Shown: positions 1 to 8,687, counted from the first letter of the stretch. The stretch is DNA of 29,919 bases from an uncultured Lachnospiraceae bacterium (GCA_910577675.1 CAJTOR010000046.1:1-29919), one strand, 5' to 3'. The notes: generated by a model from the sequence alone, not told the origin. Translations and numbers: made by a program.

Positions 1-160
1 AAACTTCCCAAGCTGGGGGTCGGGATAACCGTCAAAGCGTCGGTCTGCGGGCTGCTCCCGCGTCCCATGCTCATACATGAGCGTCGCCGTCCCGGAGGTC
101 TAATAAAAGTCCAAAACAGGTCGGCGGTGGCAAGCATTGACAATCCCGCCGCCCTGTCTG
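1..160. other. Window-edge stretch, no gene assigned
   Basis: This edge lies just downstream of the relaxase fragment in the minus direction. One minus frame reads as plausible protein (TLMYEHGTREQPADRRF) but has a stop a few codons before that stretch, and a second minus frame is open but looks low-complexity. It may be further conjugative-element DNA cut by the window edge. I do not recognise a family. Confidence 0.3.
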
Positions 161-543
161 TTATCGCTCCATATCCTGCGGCTTCTTTCCCTTACACTTG
201 AAATAAATGTCGGCTTGCTCTAAGTGCTTTTTCAGAGTGGCAAGCCGCCGTTCAACGGGTTTCAGTTTCCCTTGAATATCCAGTTGTTCCCCTATCATAG
301 TCTTAAATTTTTCATCAAGCCCCGTCATATCCATGATGTTATTGGCTTGCAGAAAATTCAGCATATTTGCCGCGTCTTTGAGGTTATACAGCGATTGTGA
401 ATATCCCGATTTTCCCGTCTGTGCCTTGCGTGACAAAATGCCTTGAATGTAGTCGGCAAGGGTAGGCGGCTCGGTGTTCTCGCTTTCCTCTTTCAACCAG
501 TTTTGCAGTTTGGAGATACGCGCCTTTAACTGCCGCAATTTCT
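161..543 (-). pseudogene. Relaxase/mobilization nuclease, C-terminal fragment
   Basis: The frame gives about 125 residues resembling the coiled C-terminal tail of relaxases from Clostridia conjugative or mobilizable elements: a lysine/leucine-rich helix (KARISKLQNWLKEE), then a NTEPPTLADYIQGILSRKA-like segment and an LKPVERRLATLKKHL helix. The N-terminal nuclease domain, with the catalytic Tyr and His triad of full relaxases (roughly 400-500 residues), is absent. The only in-frame start is a TTG with no ribosome site, and the frame stays open into acyltransferase DNA at about 540-545, so this is a truncated remnant. Family assignment is from remembered similarity. It marks a former integrative element whose remainder lies left of the window or was deleted. 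Confidence 0.6.
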
Positions 544-924
544 GAAGTGCGTAAAGAAAACGGCGTAATGACGAAATAAATCCCCTTGATAACCATAATT
601 AAATTTACTGGCAATATATGTAACCAATGGCATAATCAGCATTGTTCCAAAAGCAAATGGTATCAGTAATTTTTTAGTCCTTTCCAAAACATATTGCCCG
701 ACTGTCCGCTTATTCAGTGCAAATCTTGTGGAAATACCTGCAATAAGAAACATAAACGGCATAAAATACGGACTAAAAAATACCACAATGCTGCTAATTA
801 TTTTATTGCTCTCAAAATAAATGTAATTTGGTTCTCCCCCTACATTCCATGCCATTGCCGCATGGTAGGGAACAAGAAGTAAAATGATAATCCAACGTAT
901 ATTGTCAACATAATATCTTCGCAT
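544..924 (-). pseudogene. Acyltransferase 3 family membrane protein, N-terminal fragment
   Basis: This is the first ~127 residues of an acyltransferase-3 type integral membrane protein, a family that acylates cell-surface sugars or antibiotics. It opens MRRYYVDNIRWIIILLLVPYH, where the DNIR and H residues at the start of the first membrane helix are typical. A second hydrophobic segment follows (SSIVVFFSPYFMPFMFLIAGIS) with the family-like FxSGxS/FLIAGIS pattern, and a third at about residues 90-105. Full-length members have about 350-400 residues and 10-11 helices. The match ends at FFTHF (about position 544), after which the DNA continues as the relaxase tail. The start has a GGGGATA ribosome site. 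The gene is cut by a rearrangement and should not give a working enzyme. Confidence 0.65.
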
Positions 925-1295
925 ACTTATCCCCTGCTTTCATCAATAATATTCCGCACTGTTATCTTACCACAAATGCACACACAATTCCATTAAATTT
1001 TGCTTAATCTCTCTTTCCCTTGCCCGTTCTCTCTGCTCCATGCTGACTTCCCTCGGCTTGCAGTAGCCGACGTATGATTTCTGAAAGGAATGGGGAATGG
1101 AAGTTCATTTTTATTTGTATTTGTTTTTCGCCTCTCTGCACTATCCACCATCCCCTTCTCGCGTCTTGCATAAAAACAGAGCGTACAGGCTAAGCCCACA
1201 CGCTCCAACACTCTTATTCGAACGACCTTTCAATTTTACTGCATACCCCGCTGCTAATCCCTGCCATATTGGCGGATAAAGTAATAATCGAAGGA
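925..1295. other. Intergenic stretch without a supported gene
   Basis: No frame here has both protein-like content and a ribosome site. A short minus-strand frame at about 970-1090 reads SYVGYCKPREV followed by a charged Glu/Arg-rich helix, and could be a further mobile-element remnant or chance. The open frames on both strands at 993-1279 look like noise. Confidence 0.35.
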
Positions 1296-1296
1296 A

Positions 1297-1371
1297 ATCT
1301 CATATCCCTATGCTGCTAACACATATCAGGTGGGGCTTGTCCTCCCCCACCTGATACAATTGATAAGATAA
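1297..1371 (+). repeat. Dispersed repeat family 1, copy A (short form)
   Basis: It begins CATATCCCTATGCTGC, contains a perfect 12-bp inverted repeat (TATCAGGTGGGG at 1324-1335 with CCCCACCTGATA at 1345-1356, 9-nt loop) and ends CAATTGATAAGATAAA. Four related copies occur at 2105-2232, 8515-8650, 10957-11032 and 29472-29550, all intergenic. It lies 3' of the rubrerythrin gene, but no T-run follows the stem in that direction, so it is not a classical terminator. Confidence 0.75.
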
Positions 1372-1433
1372 ACATTATTTAATTCAATCAAATAAGACAA
1401 AATATATCAATAATTTACACGATCACCTATAAC

Positions 1434-1982
1434 TTAATAATTCTTCGCACATATCTCAAAATAACTCTGCGGATGGTTGCATACCGGGCATTTCTCAGGA
1501 GCATTTGTTCCAACCACAATATGCCCGCAGTTGCGGCACTCCCAAATTTTTACTTCACTCTTTTCAAACACCGACGCAGTTTCCACATTCTTTAACAGCT
1601 CGCGGTATCTCTCCTCATGGTGCTTTTCGATCTCGCCCACCATGCGGAATTTCATTGCCAATTCAGGAAATCCTTCTGCTTCGGCTGTCTTCGCGAAATT
1701 CTCATACATATCAGTCCACTCATAATTCTCGCCGTCCGCAGCCGCCTCTAAATTCTGCTTTGTATCGCCGATACCGGAAAGCTCCTTAAACCACATCTTC
1801 GCATGCTCTTTTTCATTATCCGCAGTTTTTAAGAACATTGCAGAAATCTGCTCATACCCTTCCTTCTTTGCCACGGATGCAAAATATGTATATTTATTCC
1901 TCGCCTGTGATTCCCCCGCAAAAGCCGCCTCAAGATTCTTTTCAGTCTGGGTTCCAGCATATTTATTCTTTCCCTCTGCCAT
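1434..1982 (-). CDS. rbr: Rubrerythrin
   Basis: A 182-residue non-haem diiron protein that reduces hydrogen peroxide in anaerobes, in the cytoplasm. The N-terminal ferritin-like four-helix domain (about residues 10-140) carries the diiron ligand pattern: an early Glu in EAAFAGE, then EKEH at 57-60 and EIEKHH at 117-122. The C-terminal rubredoxin-like domain has two CxxC pairs (C149/C152 and C165/C168) for one Fe(SCys)4 centre. Length and domain order match classical rubrerythrin. I chose the ATG at 1982 because GGAGG lies 7-9 nt upstream; the longer frame starts with a TTG inside that ribosome site. It appears monocistronic, with its own perfect sigma-A promoter. PerR control is common for this family, but I see no convincing PerR box. 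Confidence 0.95.
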   Translation of the reverse strand: MAEGKNKYAGTQTEKNLEAAFAGESQARNKYTYFASVAKKEGYEQISAMFLKTADNEKEHAKMWFKELSGIGDTKQNLEAAADGENYEWTDMYENFAKTAEAEGFPELAMKFRMVGEIEKHHEERYRELLKNVETASVFEKSEVKIWECRNCGHIVVGTNAPEKCPVCNHPQSYFEICAKNY

Positions 1983-2053
1983 AATAATTTCCTCCAATCA
2001 AATTTTATTTCTGCATTATCTCCCTGAAAATTCTGGAATATACAGTATCCCTA

Positions 2054-2082
2054 ATTATACGATACCTCCCCGGCATTGTCAA
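2054..2082 (-). promoter_or_regulatory. Sigma-A promoter of rubrerythrin
   Basis: On the minus strand, TTGACA (2077-2082) and TATAAT (2054-2059) are both perfect consensus hexamers separated by exactly 17 bp. They lie about 70 bp upstream of the rubrerythrin start, predicting strong basal transcription. Confidence 0.85.
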
Positions 2083-2104
2083 TAATTTCCTCACAAAGCA
2101 TTTT

Positions 2105-2232
2105 ATTTAACCTATCTAAAGAAGTCCCCCACTTCTAAGTCATATAGACGAAAATGGCGGGTAAGGGGACTTTTTGTTCAGATGGAAAGATAAGCCCCAT
2201 CTGACAAGCGTTAGCAACATAGGGATATGAGA
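2105..2232 (-). repeat. Dispersed repeat family 1, copy B (long form)
   Basis: Read on the minus strand it starts CATATCCCTATGTTGC, has the TCAGATGGGG...CCATCTGA hairpin, and then a second module absent from copies A, D and E: AAGTCCCC at one end and GGGGGACTT at the other, about 50 bp apart and able to pair. It ends GATAGGTTAAATAA. Copy C shares the extra module. It lies between the divergent rubrerythrin promoter and the next gene's promoter. Confidence 0.75.
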
Positions 2233-2294
2233 AAGTACCACAGCGAGTTCCGAATTTCCTCATGACCTGTAAAAATAAAGAAGAAAAATGTCGC

Positions 2295-2322
2295 TTGACA
2301 GCCCGTCCCTCTATGCTATAAT
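2295..2322 (+). promoter_or_regulatory. Sigma-A promoter of the envelope-protein pair
   Basis: TTGACA (2295-2300), a 16-bp spacer and TATAAT (2317-2322), preceded by TGC, which makes an extended -10. It lies about 85 bp upstream of the ATG at 2410. Confidence 0.8.
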
Positions 2323-2409
2323 ACAGGTAGGCGCATATGTCCTGTCACTCGCCACATGTGCCCTATCACCATATTCGAAACTTAAAACTACCCCTTCAGG
2401 AGAAACCTC

Positions 2410-3933
2410 ATGAAAATAAAAAAGATAACCGCATTATGCCTTACCCTATGGATCATCTTTAGCAGTTTTAGCTCTCTCCCACTTTCCGCTGACGAAGCAG
2501 CGCCGAAACCTGCGCAGACCCAAAAGGAACAGACCCCTTATCAGATCAGCGAAACCACCTCCATCAAAAATGATTTCCACCACCTTGGTATCACGCGCAC
2601 ACAGTATCAGAACCTAAACGATATCCTGCGCTCCGAATTAATTTCCATGCTCTGCCTGGATAATATACTTTACCTGTATATGGCAATGCCCGCGGAAACG
2701 GACTATCAGGTAAATTATATAGTTATTAACGACCGAAAATATGAAAACGATATGCGCGTTTTAAGCACGGATAAAAACTACCGAAAATATGCCTTTTCCG
2801 GTTTCGAAAAAGCTGCCGATTCAAACTATATGGTTTCTGAAATCGGTTTCAAAAATCCGGACGGTCAAAAACTTCGCTACTCCACAGAAATAAGCTGTAA
2901 AATGGGAACCGAGGATGGAAAATACTTCTTTGAGCAGGAACATGTCAACCATATCGTACTGACAGGGATGCTTTTGGAAAGTATCTACCAGTTTGAAAAT
3001 GAGCGCGGACTGCTCCGCGACGCGTGGAATAATCTCTGGAACAATACCAGCATAAAGGACGGCGACCAGCGTTCCTTTTACTATTTTGCCTTCAACTGTT
3101 TTGACCGCGAGATCGACCATTATTTCACCCCCGACGAAATCACGGAGATCGTTATCGACTATACCATCAACCAGTACACTTTCAAAGGTGCGCAGGATGA
3201 TTACAGGGAAGCTGCACTCACAAGGACGGAAAAGAAAATCCAGATTGTCACACCGGAAACCATCAATGTAACGGCACACAACAGCTCAAACAGCAACGAC
3301 AGCCCTTACATATATAATACAATTTACAAACTGAGCGAAGCAGAAATCAAGGAGGATGGGACGGGCGATGGAAAAAACAGCGAATTATCAAATTCAAATA
3401 CCCTTTCCACCGCAAAACAGGCAGGTTACGACTGGGTAGTCCATTTCGGGGATACCGAGGGCTACCGCTACTGCGAAAGCTACACGGACAGTCTTTTTTC
3501 CAATTCCTGTGAAATCGATTACACCCTGGTGGAAGAGTTCTCTGCCGTCAGCATGAAATATAAATACCAGGGCAAAAAATATTCTGTGCAGACTGACACC
3601 CTTGTTGATATGGAAGTGCTGGCACAGCGTGAAAAAGACCGGACGGAAAGCCTGTTTAAACAGGCGAAAGATTCCATTTCCTTCACACTTGACTCGCTCG
3701 GGCAAATGCTCTCCGGCGCAGTTTCCGCCGCTGGCGGCTTTGCTGGAAGTTTGTTTTCCGGAATTTTTAAAGGTCTGCCAATGCCCCTTAAAATCGGGCT
3801 GGTACTGCTCGCCGTATTTACTGTAATATGTATTGCACATCGAATTCACATGATTGTGGGCGAACTGCTGCAAATCCGCAAACCAAAAGGCAAACCAAAA
3901 AGAAATATGGAGGAATCACCAGATGAAGATTAA
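2410..3933 (+). CDS. Secreted, C-terminally membrane-anchored protein of unknown function
   Basis: A 507-residue protein I cannot assign to a family. Residues 1-27 are a signal peptide (KK, hydrophobic core, cleavage near LSADEA). A Thr/Gln/Lys-rich linker follows, then about 390 residues of mixed, soluble-looking sequence rich in Tyr, Asp and Asn. Residues 430-455 are Gly/Ala/Ser-rich and amphipathic (LSGAVSAAGGFAGSLFSG), leading into one membrane helix at about 459-479 and a basic cytoplasmic tail (KPKGKPKRN). Topology is therefore outside with a C-terminal anchor. The ribosome site AGGAGAAA fits the ATG. The downstream lipoprotein overlaps its last codons, so the two are translationally coupled and probably act together at the cell surface. 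Confidence 0.75.
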   Translation: MKIKKITALCLTLWIIFSSFSSLPLSADEAAPKPAQTQKEQTPYQISETTSIKNDFHHLGITRTQYQNLNDILRSELISMLCLDNILYLYMAMPAETDYQVNYIVINDRKYENDMRVLSTDKNYRKYAFSGFEKAADSNYMVSEIGFKNPDGQKLRYSTEISCKMGTEDGKYFFEQEHVNHIVLTGMLLESIYQFENERGLLRDAWNNLWNNTSIKDGDQRSFYYFAFNCFDREIDHYFTPDEITEIVIDYTINQYTFKGAQDDYREAALTRTEKKIQIVTPETINVTAHNSSNSNDSPYIYNTIYKLSEAEIKEDGTGDGKNSELSNSNTLSTAKQAGYDWVVHFGDTEGYRYCESYTDSLFSNSCEIDYTLVEEFSAVSMKYKYQGKKYSVQTDTLVDMEVLAQREKDRTESLFKQAKDSISFTLDSLGQMLSGAVSAAGGFAGSLFSGIFKGLPMPLKIGLVLLAVFTVICIAHRIHMIVGELLQIRKPKGKPKRNMEESPDED

Positions 3934-5167
3934 AACCGGACATATCAAAACAAAATCCTGCAAAATCCTGTGCGCCAGGGCGATCTGCTGTTTTCTTTTT
4001 ACTGCTGCCTGCCTTTTTCTTGGTGCCTGCGGCAGCAAAGGAGAAGAGTCAAACGCCCTGACAGACGGGGAGGATGAGAAAGTTCCAACCGGCGTAAACA
4101 AACCCCAGGATACCATACCCCCTCTTCCTTCCATAACCTCCACACCGCTCCCCACATCCGCGCCAACCTACCACGCGGTAATATATGACAACCTCTCCAA
4201 AGGCACGCGGGTTGAACTTGATATTTCGGAGGGGGAAACACTTGACCTTAACTCGTTCACCCAGCTTCTCGGATATGATTTTATAGGCTGCTATGACAAG
4301 CAGGGCGAAGGCGGGGAACAGTACATTGACATTGAGGGCAGGGTATGTACAGAACTTGTATCCGACCTTGTCCTGTACGCCTGGTACGAACCGAAAAACT
4401 ATACCCTAAATTTCACCTGCAACGGGGAGAGTGGAAGCCAGTACGGAATACAGAACGCAAATGTTGCCTACGATTCCAATCTGCGCGATATTCTTCCTCT
4501 GGGAAAAATTGTAAATGACAATGAGCTTATTTACTCCGTCCAATATGGCGACCTCTCCTTAGCCGATCTTACCGCAAACGATAAAATATTGCTAAATGAG
4601 GCAACCTTCCGCGATTCCGACCTTTTTGCAAACAATTCGAAAATCACACTGGATCTAAAAACCACCTTAATCAGCGCAGAAGAACACTTCGGCGCACAGG
4701 AAGTATGCATCCACGACGACTTAAACCAGTTTGAACAAAGATTCAAGGACGGGTATATCTGTGACAGCCTTTCCCTAAAAGAATTTGATTTCGATCTGCT
4801 CGAGAGCTTAGGGTACAATACAGTGCTTCTTGAAGTAAGCTGCCAGGTCAGGGAAAAAGATGACGGGTACCAGGAAATCTACGTATATCATACCGCCTAC
4901 GAAAACAATGAGAATGACAGCAAAAAAGAGAAAAGAAAAAAGGAAAAGGCAATGGAGGATTTTCTTCTTGTAGAAAAATCCCACGACTGCAAGGAAAGGG
5001 ATGTGACAGAAACCGTATTGCTCACCGAGAATATCCCGCTCACAAAATTAAAAGCATCGGATGGAATTTATGTCTACTACAGGGCGAGCGGTCTTGGAGA
5101 AGATGACTGGTACCGCGTTTCCACGGATATAAAGATTGAATTTGTTTCCATCAAACCAGCAACTTAA
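3923..5167 (+). CDS. Lipoprotein with an InlB-like repeat segment, unknown function
   Basis: A 414-residue predicted lipoprotein. The signal sequence ends in the lipobox LGAC (Cys36). A Pro/Ser/Thr-rich linker (about 60-82) precedes a segment at 83-160 resembling the InlB B-repeat/Listeria-Bacteroides repeat: GYDFIGCY, then GGEQY, then LVLYAWYEPKNYTL, where GxxFxGWY...LYAxW is typical. The remaining ~250 residues are unassigned, with a Lys/Glu-rich helix near 330-345. I chose the ATG at 3923 because GGAGG precedes it and the lipobox is then correctly placed; the longer frame would run into the upstream gene. It overlaps that gene's stop by 11 nt (ATGAAGATTAA), so the two form an operon. A role in surface binding is inference only. 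Confidence 0.75.
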   Translation: MKIKTGHIKTKSCKILCARAICCFLFTAACLFLGACGSKGEESNALTDGEDEKVPTGVNKPQDTIPPLPSITSTPLPTSAPTYHAVIYDNLSKGTRVELDISEGETLDLNSFTQLLGYDFIGCYDKQGEGGEQYIDIEGRVCTELVSDLVLYAWYEPKNYTLNFTCNGESGSQYGIQNANVAYDSNLRDILPLGKIVNDNELIYSVQYGDLSLADLTANDKILLNEATFRDSDLFANNSKITLDLKTTLISAEEHFGAQEVCIHDDLNQFEQRFKDGYICDSLSLKEFDFDLLESLGYNTVLLEVSCQVREKDDGYQEIYVYHTAYENNENDSKKEKRKKEKAMEDFLLVEKSHDCKERDVTETVLLTENIPLTKLKASDGIYVYYRASGLGEDDWYRVSTDIKIEFVSIKPAT

Positions 5168-5181
5168 CAGGAAGACAGGAC

Positions 5182-5248
5182 AAATAAAAGGAGCTGCCCA
5201 AAATGGCATATATACGATTGCTAAATTTTGTAACAGCTCCTTTTATTT
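5182..5248. terminator. Bidirectional terminator / family 3 inverted repeat
   Basis: The left arm AAATAAAAGGAGCTG (5182-5196) pairs perfectly with CAGCTCCTTTTATTT (5234-5248), and CAAAAT/ATTTTG can pair further in. T-rich runs flank the stem on both strands. It lies between convergent genes (lipoprotein ending at 5167, fbp ending at 5261). It shares the GGRGCTG and CAAAAT motifs with the element at 26575-26675, so it may also be a small mobile-type repeat. Confidence 0.75.
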
Positions 5249-5260
5249 ACATCAAACCAC

Positions 5261-7189
5261 TTAATCCGAATTTTCCTTAATATCCCCGCTGCGGTACGCA
5301 CAGAGTAATTTCTGCAAATCCCCGATCCGCTCAAGTAGCTCTGCCCCCTTGTCCGTGTCGGAGATATTTGCGCGGCTCTCAAGCTTTTCCACCACCCGGA
5401 TCATCGGTGTTTCCCCGTTACTTCCGGGTACAAATGGCTTGTGCTCCGCAAGACTTAGACTGTGGGAATCATAGATCAGCGTATATCCCGCTATCCCCGT
5501 GGTCTTCTGGTAAGCCTTTGATATCCCGCCATCAATCACAAAAAGTTTTCCGTCCGCCTTGACAGGGCTTTCCCCATCCTTGATCTTCACCGGGACATGC
5601 CCGTTAATAATATGTCCCTTCTCCTCATTAATGGAAAAATGGCGCAGGATTTTTTTACAGATATCGGCATTTTCCGAGAACTTATAATAGTCGTTATAAT
5701 GCTCCTTACCGCACTCTTCATCCCCGATAAAATACTGCTCAAAAAAAGCCAGTTTATCCTTGCCGTAAAGCGGGGAGGCCGCACCGCACCAGAGATACCA
5801 CATAAAATCCCTCTCATAATCGGCGCTGCAATCCCTTGTAAAATAAGCCCTGTTTACCATCAGATTAATCTCATCCAAAAGCGCTTTCCCGCAAAAACTC
5901 TCCCCGCCGATTTTCACACTCATCAATTCCCCCGAGGAATCCATAGGGATACAGCCATGGAACAGCAGGTTCCCGTTGCAGATTTTGTAAGTCGCGCCCT
6001 TCGCAAGCAGAAAACGGATATGTTTGCGAAGCTTTCCGCTGTGTCCGAACGAGTTAATCAGAATCGTCATAAGTTCCTTCTCCGCATCGGAAAGTTCCGT
6101 CGGGTTTGCAGGGTCAACAGTAGGAAAATAAGTATCGCAAAGCGGATATGTTTTCCCGTCCACCGTAACCGTACCAGCAGCAAAATCCGTGCGCCCAAAA
6201 AGATCGCGCCCCTCCATGCCCCACTCCGGATGGCGGTGAACCAACTGCGCCTCAAGCTTTAACTGTATAACCGCGATTGCCTTGTGAATCTTTGCCGCAA
6301 GCCCCGCGTCAATCGGATCATAGATATTGTCATCGTAAGTCTGCGGATAATACAGGGAGCATGGATCTTCCCCGTATGTTTCACCCGCAAATACCGCAAG
6401 CGCCCTCAGATTAAGCCCGTACCCATCCTCAAGCAAATCGAAATTATTGTATTTTACGGAAATACGGATCACATTTGCCACCAGAGCCGCATTCCCCGCC
6501 GCCGCGCCAATCCACGAAATATCATGATTCCCCCACTGGATATCCACATCGTGCATCAGGAGCAGCTCATCCATAATAATATCCGGGCGCGGTCCCCTGT
6601 CAAAAATATCCCCGATAATATGCAGCTTGTCAATTGCAAGCGAATGAATCAGATGGCACAAAGACGTTACAAAGCTGTCCACAATATCCGTTTCGATAAT
6701 CGTGTTGATGATTTTCTCAAAATAATAGTCCTTGTTCACGTCATCCGTAACATTCAAAAGCTCATCGACAATATATACAAGCCCCCTCGGTATCTTCTTG
6801 CGCACCCTCGAGCGCGTGTACTTTGCCGAAATCACCTCGCAGACAAGAATCAGCCGGTAGATGGTAAGGCGCTTCCACTCGTCGGTGATCGCGCCCTCCT
6901 GCCTAAGCCGCTTTAATTCCTTTTCCGGATCATAAATCAGATTCGCAAGCGTTTCGCGCTCCGCACCCGATACGGTCTTCCCAAGCGTCAGGTCAATCTT
7001 TCTGCGGATAATCCCGGAAGCGCTCTTAATCATATATAAAAATGCCTCATACTCCCCGTGCAGGTCACTGAAAAAATATTCCGTCCCTTTCGGGAGGCTG
7101 CGGATTGCTGAGAGATTTACCATCTCGCCCGCAGCACTCTCAATATTTGGATATTCCTTTGCCAGGAGTGTTAAATATTTTTTGTCCAT
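5261..7189 (-). CDS. fbp: Fructose-1,6-bisphosphatase class III
   Basis: A 642-residue cytoplasmic enzyme converting fructose 1,6-bisphosphate to fructose 6-phosphate in gluconeogenesis. Class III is the Firmicutes-type FBPase, unrelated to classes I and II and built on a metallophosphatase core. The metal-binding motifs are visible in order: SDLHGE (41-46), GDIFDRG (193-199) and GNHD (220-223), followed by the long family-specific C-terminal half with INGHVPVK near 550. Length matches the family (about 640-670). The ATG at 7189 has an AGGA ribosome site. It starts 40 nt after the DUF4261 gene stops, with no obvious promoter in between, so cotranscription is likely. The long plus-strand frames opposite it are shadows. 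Confidence 0.95.
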   Translation of the reverse strand: MDKKYLTLLAKEYPNIESAAGEMVNLSAIRSLPKGTEYFFSDLHGEYEAFLYMIKSASGIIRRKIDLTLGKTVSGAERETLANLIYDPEKELKRLRQEGAITDEWKRLTIYRLILVCEVISAKYTRSRVRKKIPRGLVYIVDELLNVTDDVNKDYYFEKIINTIIETDIVDSFVTSLCHLIHSLAIDKLHIIGDIFDRGPRPDIIMDELLLMHDVDIQWGNHDISWIGAAAGNAALVANVIRISVKYNNFDLLEDGYGLNLRALAVFAGETYGEDPCSLYYPQTYDDNIYDPIDAGLAAKIHKAIAVIQLKLEAQLVHRHPEWGMEGRDLFGRTDFAAGTVTVDGKTYPLCDTYFPTVDPANPTELSDAEKELMTILINSFGHSGKLRKHIRFLLAKGATYKICNGNLLFHGCIPMDSSGELMSVKIGGESFCGKALLDEINLMVNRAYFTRDCSADYERDFMWYLWCGAASPLYGKDKLAFFEQYFIGDEECGKEHYNDYYKFSENADICKKILRHFSINEEKGHIINGHVPVKIKDGESPVKADGKLFVIDGGISKAYQKTTGIAGYTLIYDSHSLSLAEHKPFVPGSNGETPMIRVVEKLESRANISDTDKGAELLERIGDLQKLLCAYRSGDIKENSD

Positions 7190-7229
7190 AATTTAATCCT
7201 GTTCCCCAATAATTATCGTGCATCCAAAA

Positions 7230-8393
7230 TCAGATTTCTCCCACAAATCTGGAACTACCGGTTTTCGGCACATTCTTGATTCCCGGGAAAGCAACTTTTA
7301 TTGACTCACCCGGCACTGCCACGCCCCTGCTCCTCGTAACCGGAAGCTTCTGCCACGCCTCGAACCCGATCACCTCACCATGTTTTAATATAACATTGTG
7401 ATAGATAACCTGGTTCGCAAGCGCAAGCAGAAAATCGTCCAGTTCCGTTTCGCTTACCGTACTATTAATTACCTCAATCTCATCATACCCGAACTGGCTC
7501 AATCCAAATGTATACCCGCAAAGACCTTTTTTCCCGGTGTAATGCCCAAACCAGATCAAATTCTTAGTCGGGAATACCCCCGCGCGCGCCATCCCCGCAA
7601 AATGCATGTACTGCTCGGTCTGGTAGACCGTGCCATTTGCGTACACCCCAAGCACGCCCGGCAGGGAGCAGCAGGCTGCCACAGTTTTTACCAGCAGCAT
7701 CCCGCTCTCAACCGCTGAAATTTTACCATGCGTTACCGTCACGGACAGATGGGCTTTGTGGCGCTTAACAGAAAAAGGGGCATTCCTCCAGGTATGGTTT
7801 TTCCTCGCGCCGTAATCCACTTCATCCCCAGCCACCGGGGAAGGTACCATAACTACTTCGACAACCGCACTGTGCCAGTTCAGCACAAACACTCTCCCAT
7901 CCTCCGGCTTTTTCTTCCGTTCTGTTTCCCCTGGTTTTACTGCCCCCAGCTTATCCTCAAGTTTCCACTTTTCTTTAAGTTCTTTTTTTAACCCACCCAA
8001 ATCGTATATCGCCTGCTCCAGCAAAACAATATTCTCGAAATTCCCCGGTTTCTTTTTATGCTCCTCCTCTATGTGTGCCTGTTCCTCCCAGTACTGGTGA
8101 ACCCGCTTTACCAAATGTGACGCGCGCTTTGCTATATCCTCGTCCCCGTACTCCTCCGGCTCACTGAAAATATGGCCGCAGTGTTCAACTGCACCATTCT
8201 CATAGCCGCCGCAGACACCAAGAGTCCACTTACTGTTCAAATGTTTTTTGTAGCGGAAAATATAGTAACAAAGCGCCTGTAATTCAAATGTTCCGACACA
8301 CTCTATCTGCGCCGGCTCCCTGCCAAGTTCCAGCGGGCCGGAAAGCCAGCGGATCATCTCTATCTGCGCCGCACCTCTCTGTTCTGTATCCAT
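7230..8393 (-). CDS. DUF4261 domain protein
   Basis: A 387-residue cytoplasmic protein with no signal peptide or membrane helix. Residues ~170-360 match my recollection of the DUF4261 pattern: VLNWHSAVVEVVMVPSPV, RHKAHLSVTV, GVLGVYANG, PTKNLIWFGHY, then TFGLSQFGYDEIEVINS. The N-terminal ~170 residues (with a Lys/Glu-rich helical part at 105-165) are not assigned. The function of the domain is unknown. I chose the ATG at 8393 because GGGAGG lies just upstream; the longer frame starts inside the promoter. It lies upstream of fbp and is probably cotranscribed with it, though no functional link to gluconeogenesis is evident. Confidence 0.7.
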   Translation of the reverse strand: MDTEQRGAAQIEMIRWLSGPLELGREPAQIECVGTFELQALCYYIFRYKKHLNSKWTLGVCGGYENGAVEHCGHIFSEPEEYGDEDIAKRASHLVKRVHQYWEEQAHIEEEHKKKPGNFENIVLLEQAIYDLGGLKKELKEKWKLEDKLGAVKPGETERKKKPEDGRVFVLNWHSAVVEVVMVPSPVAGDEVDYGARKNHTWRNAPFSVKRHKAHLSVTVTHGKISAVESGMLLVKTVAACCSLPGVLGVYANGTVYQTEQYMHFAGMARAGVFPTKNLIWFGHYTGKKGLCGYTFGLSQFGYDEIEVINSTVSETELDDFLLALANQVIYHNVILKHGEVIGFEAWQKLPVTRSRGVAVPGESIKVAFPGIKNVPKTGSSRFVGEI

Positions 8394-8441
8394 GCCTCTA
8401 CCTCCCTGTTGCAGCTTTTTTCTAAATGTTTCCCATCTAAT

Positions 8442-8470
8442 AGTATAGCCCAAAAACTATCGGTCTGCAA
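8442..8470 (-). promoter_or_regulatory. Probable sigma-A promoter of DUF4261-fbp
   Basis: Minus-strand TTGCAG (8465-8470), 17-bp spacer, TATACT (8442-8447), about 50 bp upstream of the ATG at 8393. Each hexamer has one departure from consensus. Confidence 0.6.
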
Positions 8471-8514
8471 TGGTTTTATTAGAGTATGGTATTGTTGTTT
8501 TGTCACTTGTCAAA

Positions 8515-8650
8515 GGAAACTTCATATCCCTGTGCTGCCCTTGCATGTCCGATGGGGTTTATCACCCCACCTGACACAAAAAAGTCCCCCTTCCCCTCCG
8601 CTTTCATCTTTACGACTTAGAAGCGTAGGACTTCCTTAATAGATTAAATA
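8515..8650 (+). repeat. Dispersed repeat family 1, copy C (long form)
   Basis: It starts TTCATATCCCTGTGCTGC, has GATGGGG...CCCCACCTGAC as the first stem, then the same extra module as copy B (AAAAAGTCCCC ... GACTTAGAAG ... GGACTTC), and ends TTAATAGATTAAATAG. It occupies the gap between the DUF4261 promoter and the 3' end of the ABC ATPase gene. Confidence 0.75.
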
Positions 8651-8687
8651 GAGAAAATGATTGCACTCACTACTTTGTTAAAGCATT

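Noticed and set aside
1324..1356. Strong hairpin as the rubrerythrin terminator
   Set aside because: There is no T-run after the stem on the minus strand, and the same hairpin recurs in other intergenic repeats with no consistent relation to gene ends.
3394..3873. Minus-strand frame of 159 codons
   Set aside because: Shadow of the secreted protein gene; no ribosome site.
5597..6916. Two plus-strand frames of 221 and 210 codons
   Set aside because: They lie wholly inside fbp on the opposite strand, have no ribosome site and no protein-like pattern; fbp motifs are unambiguous.
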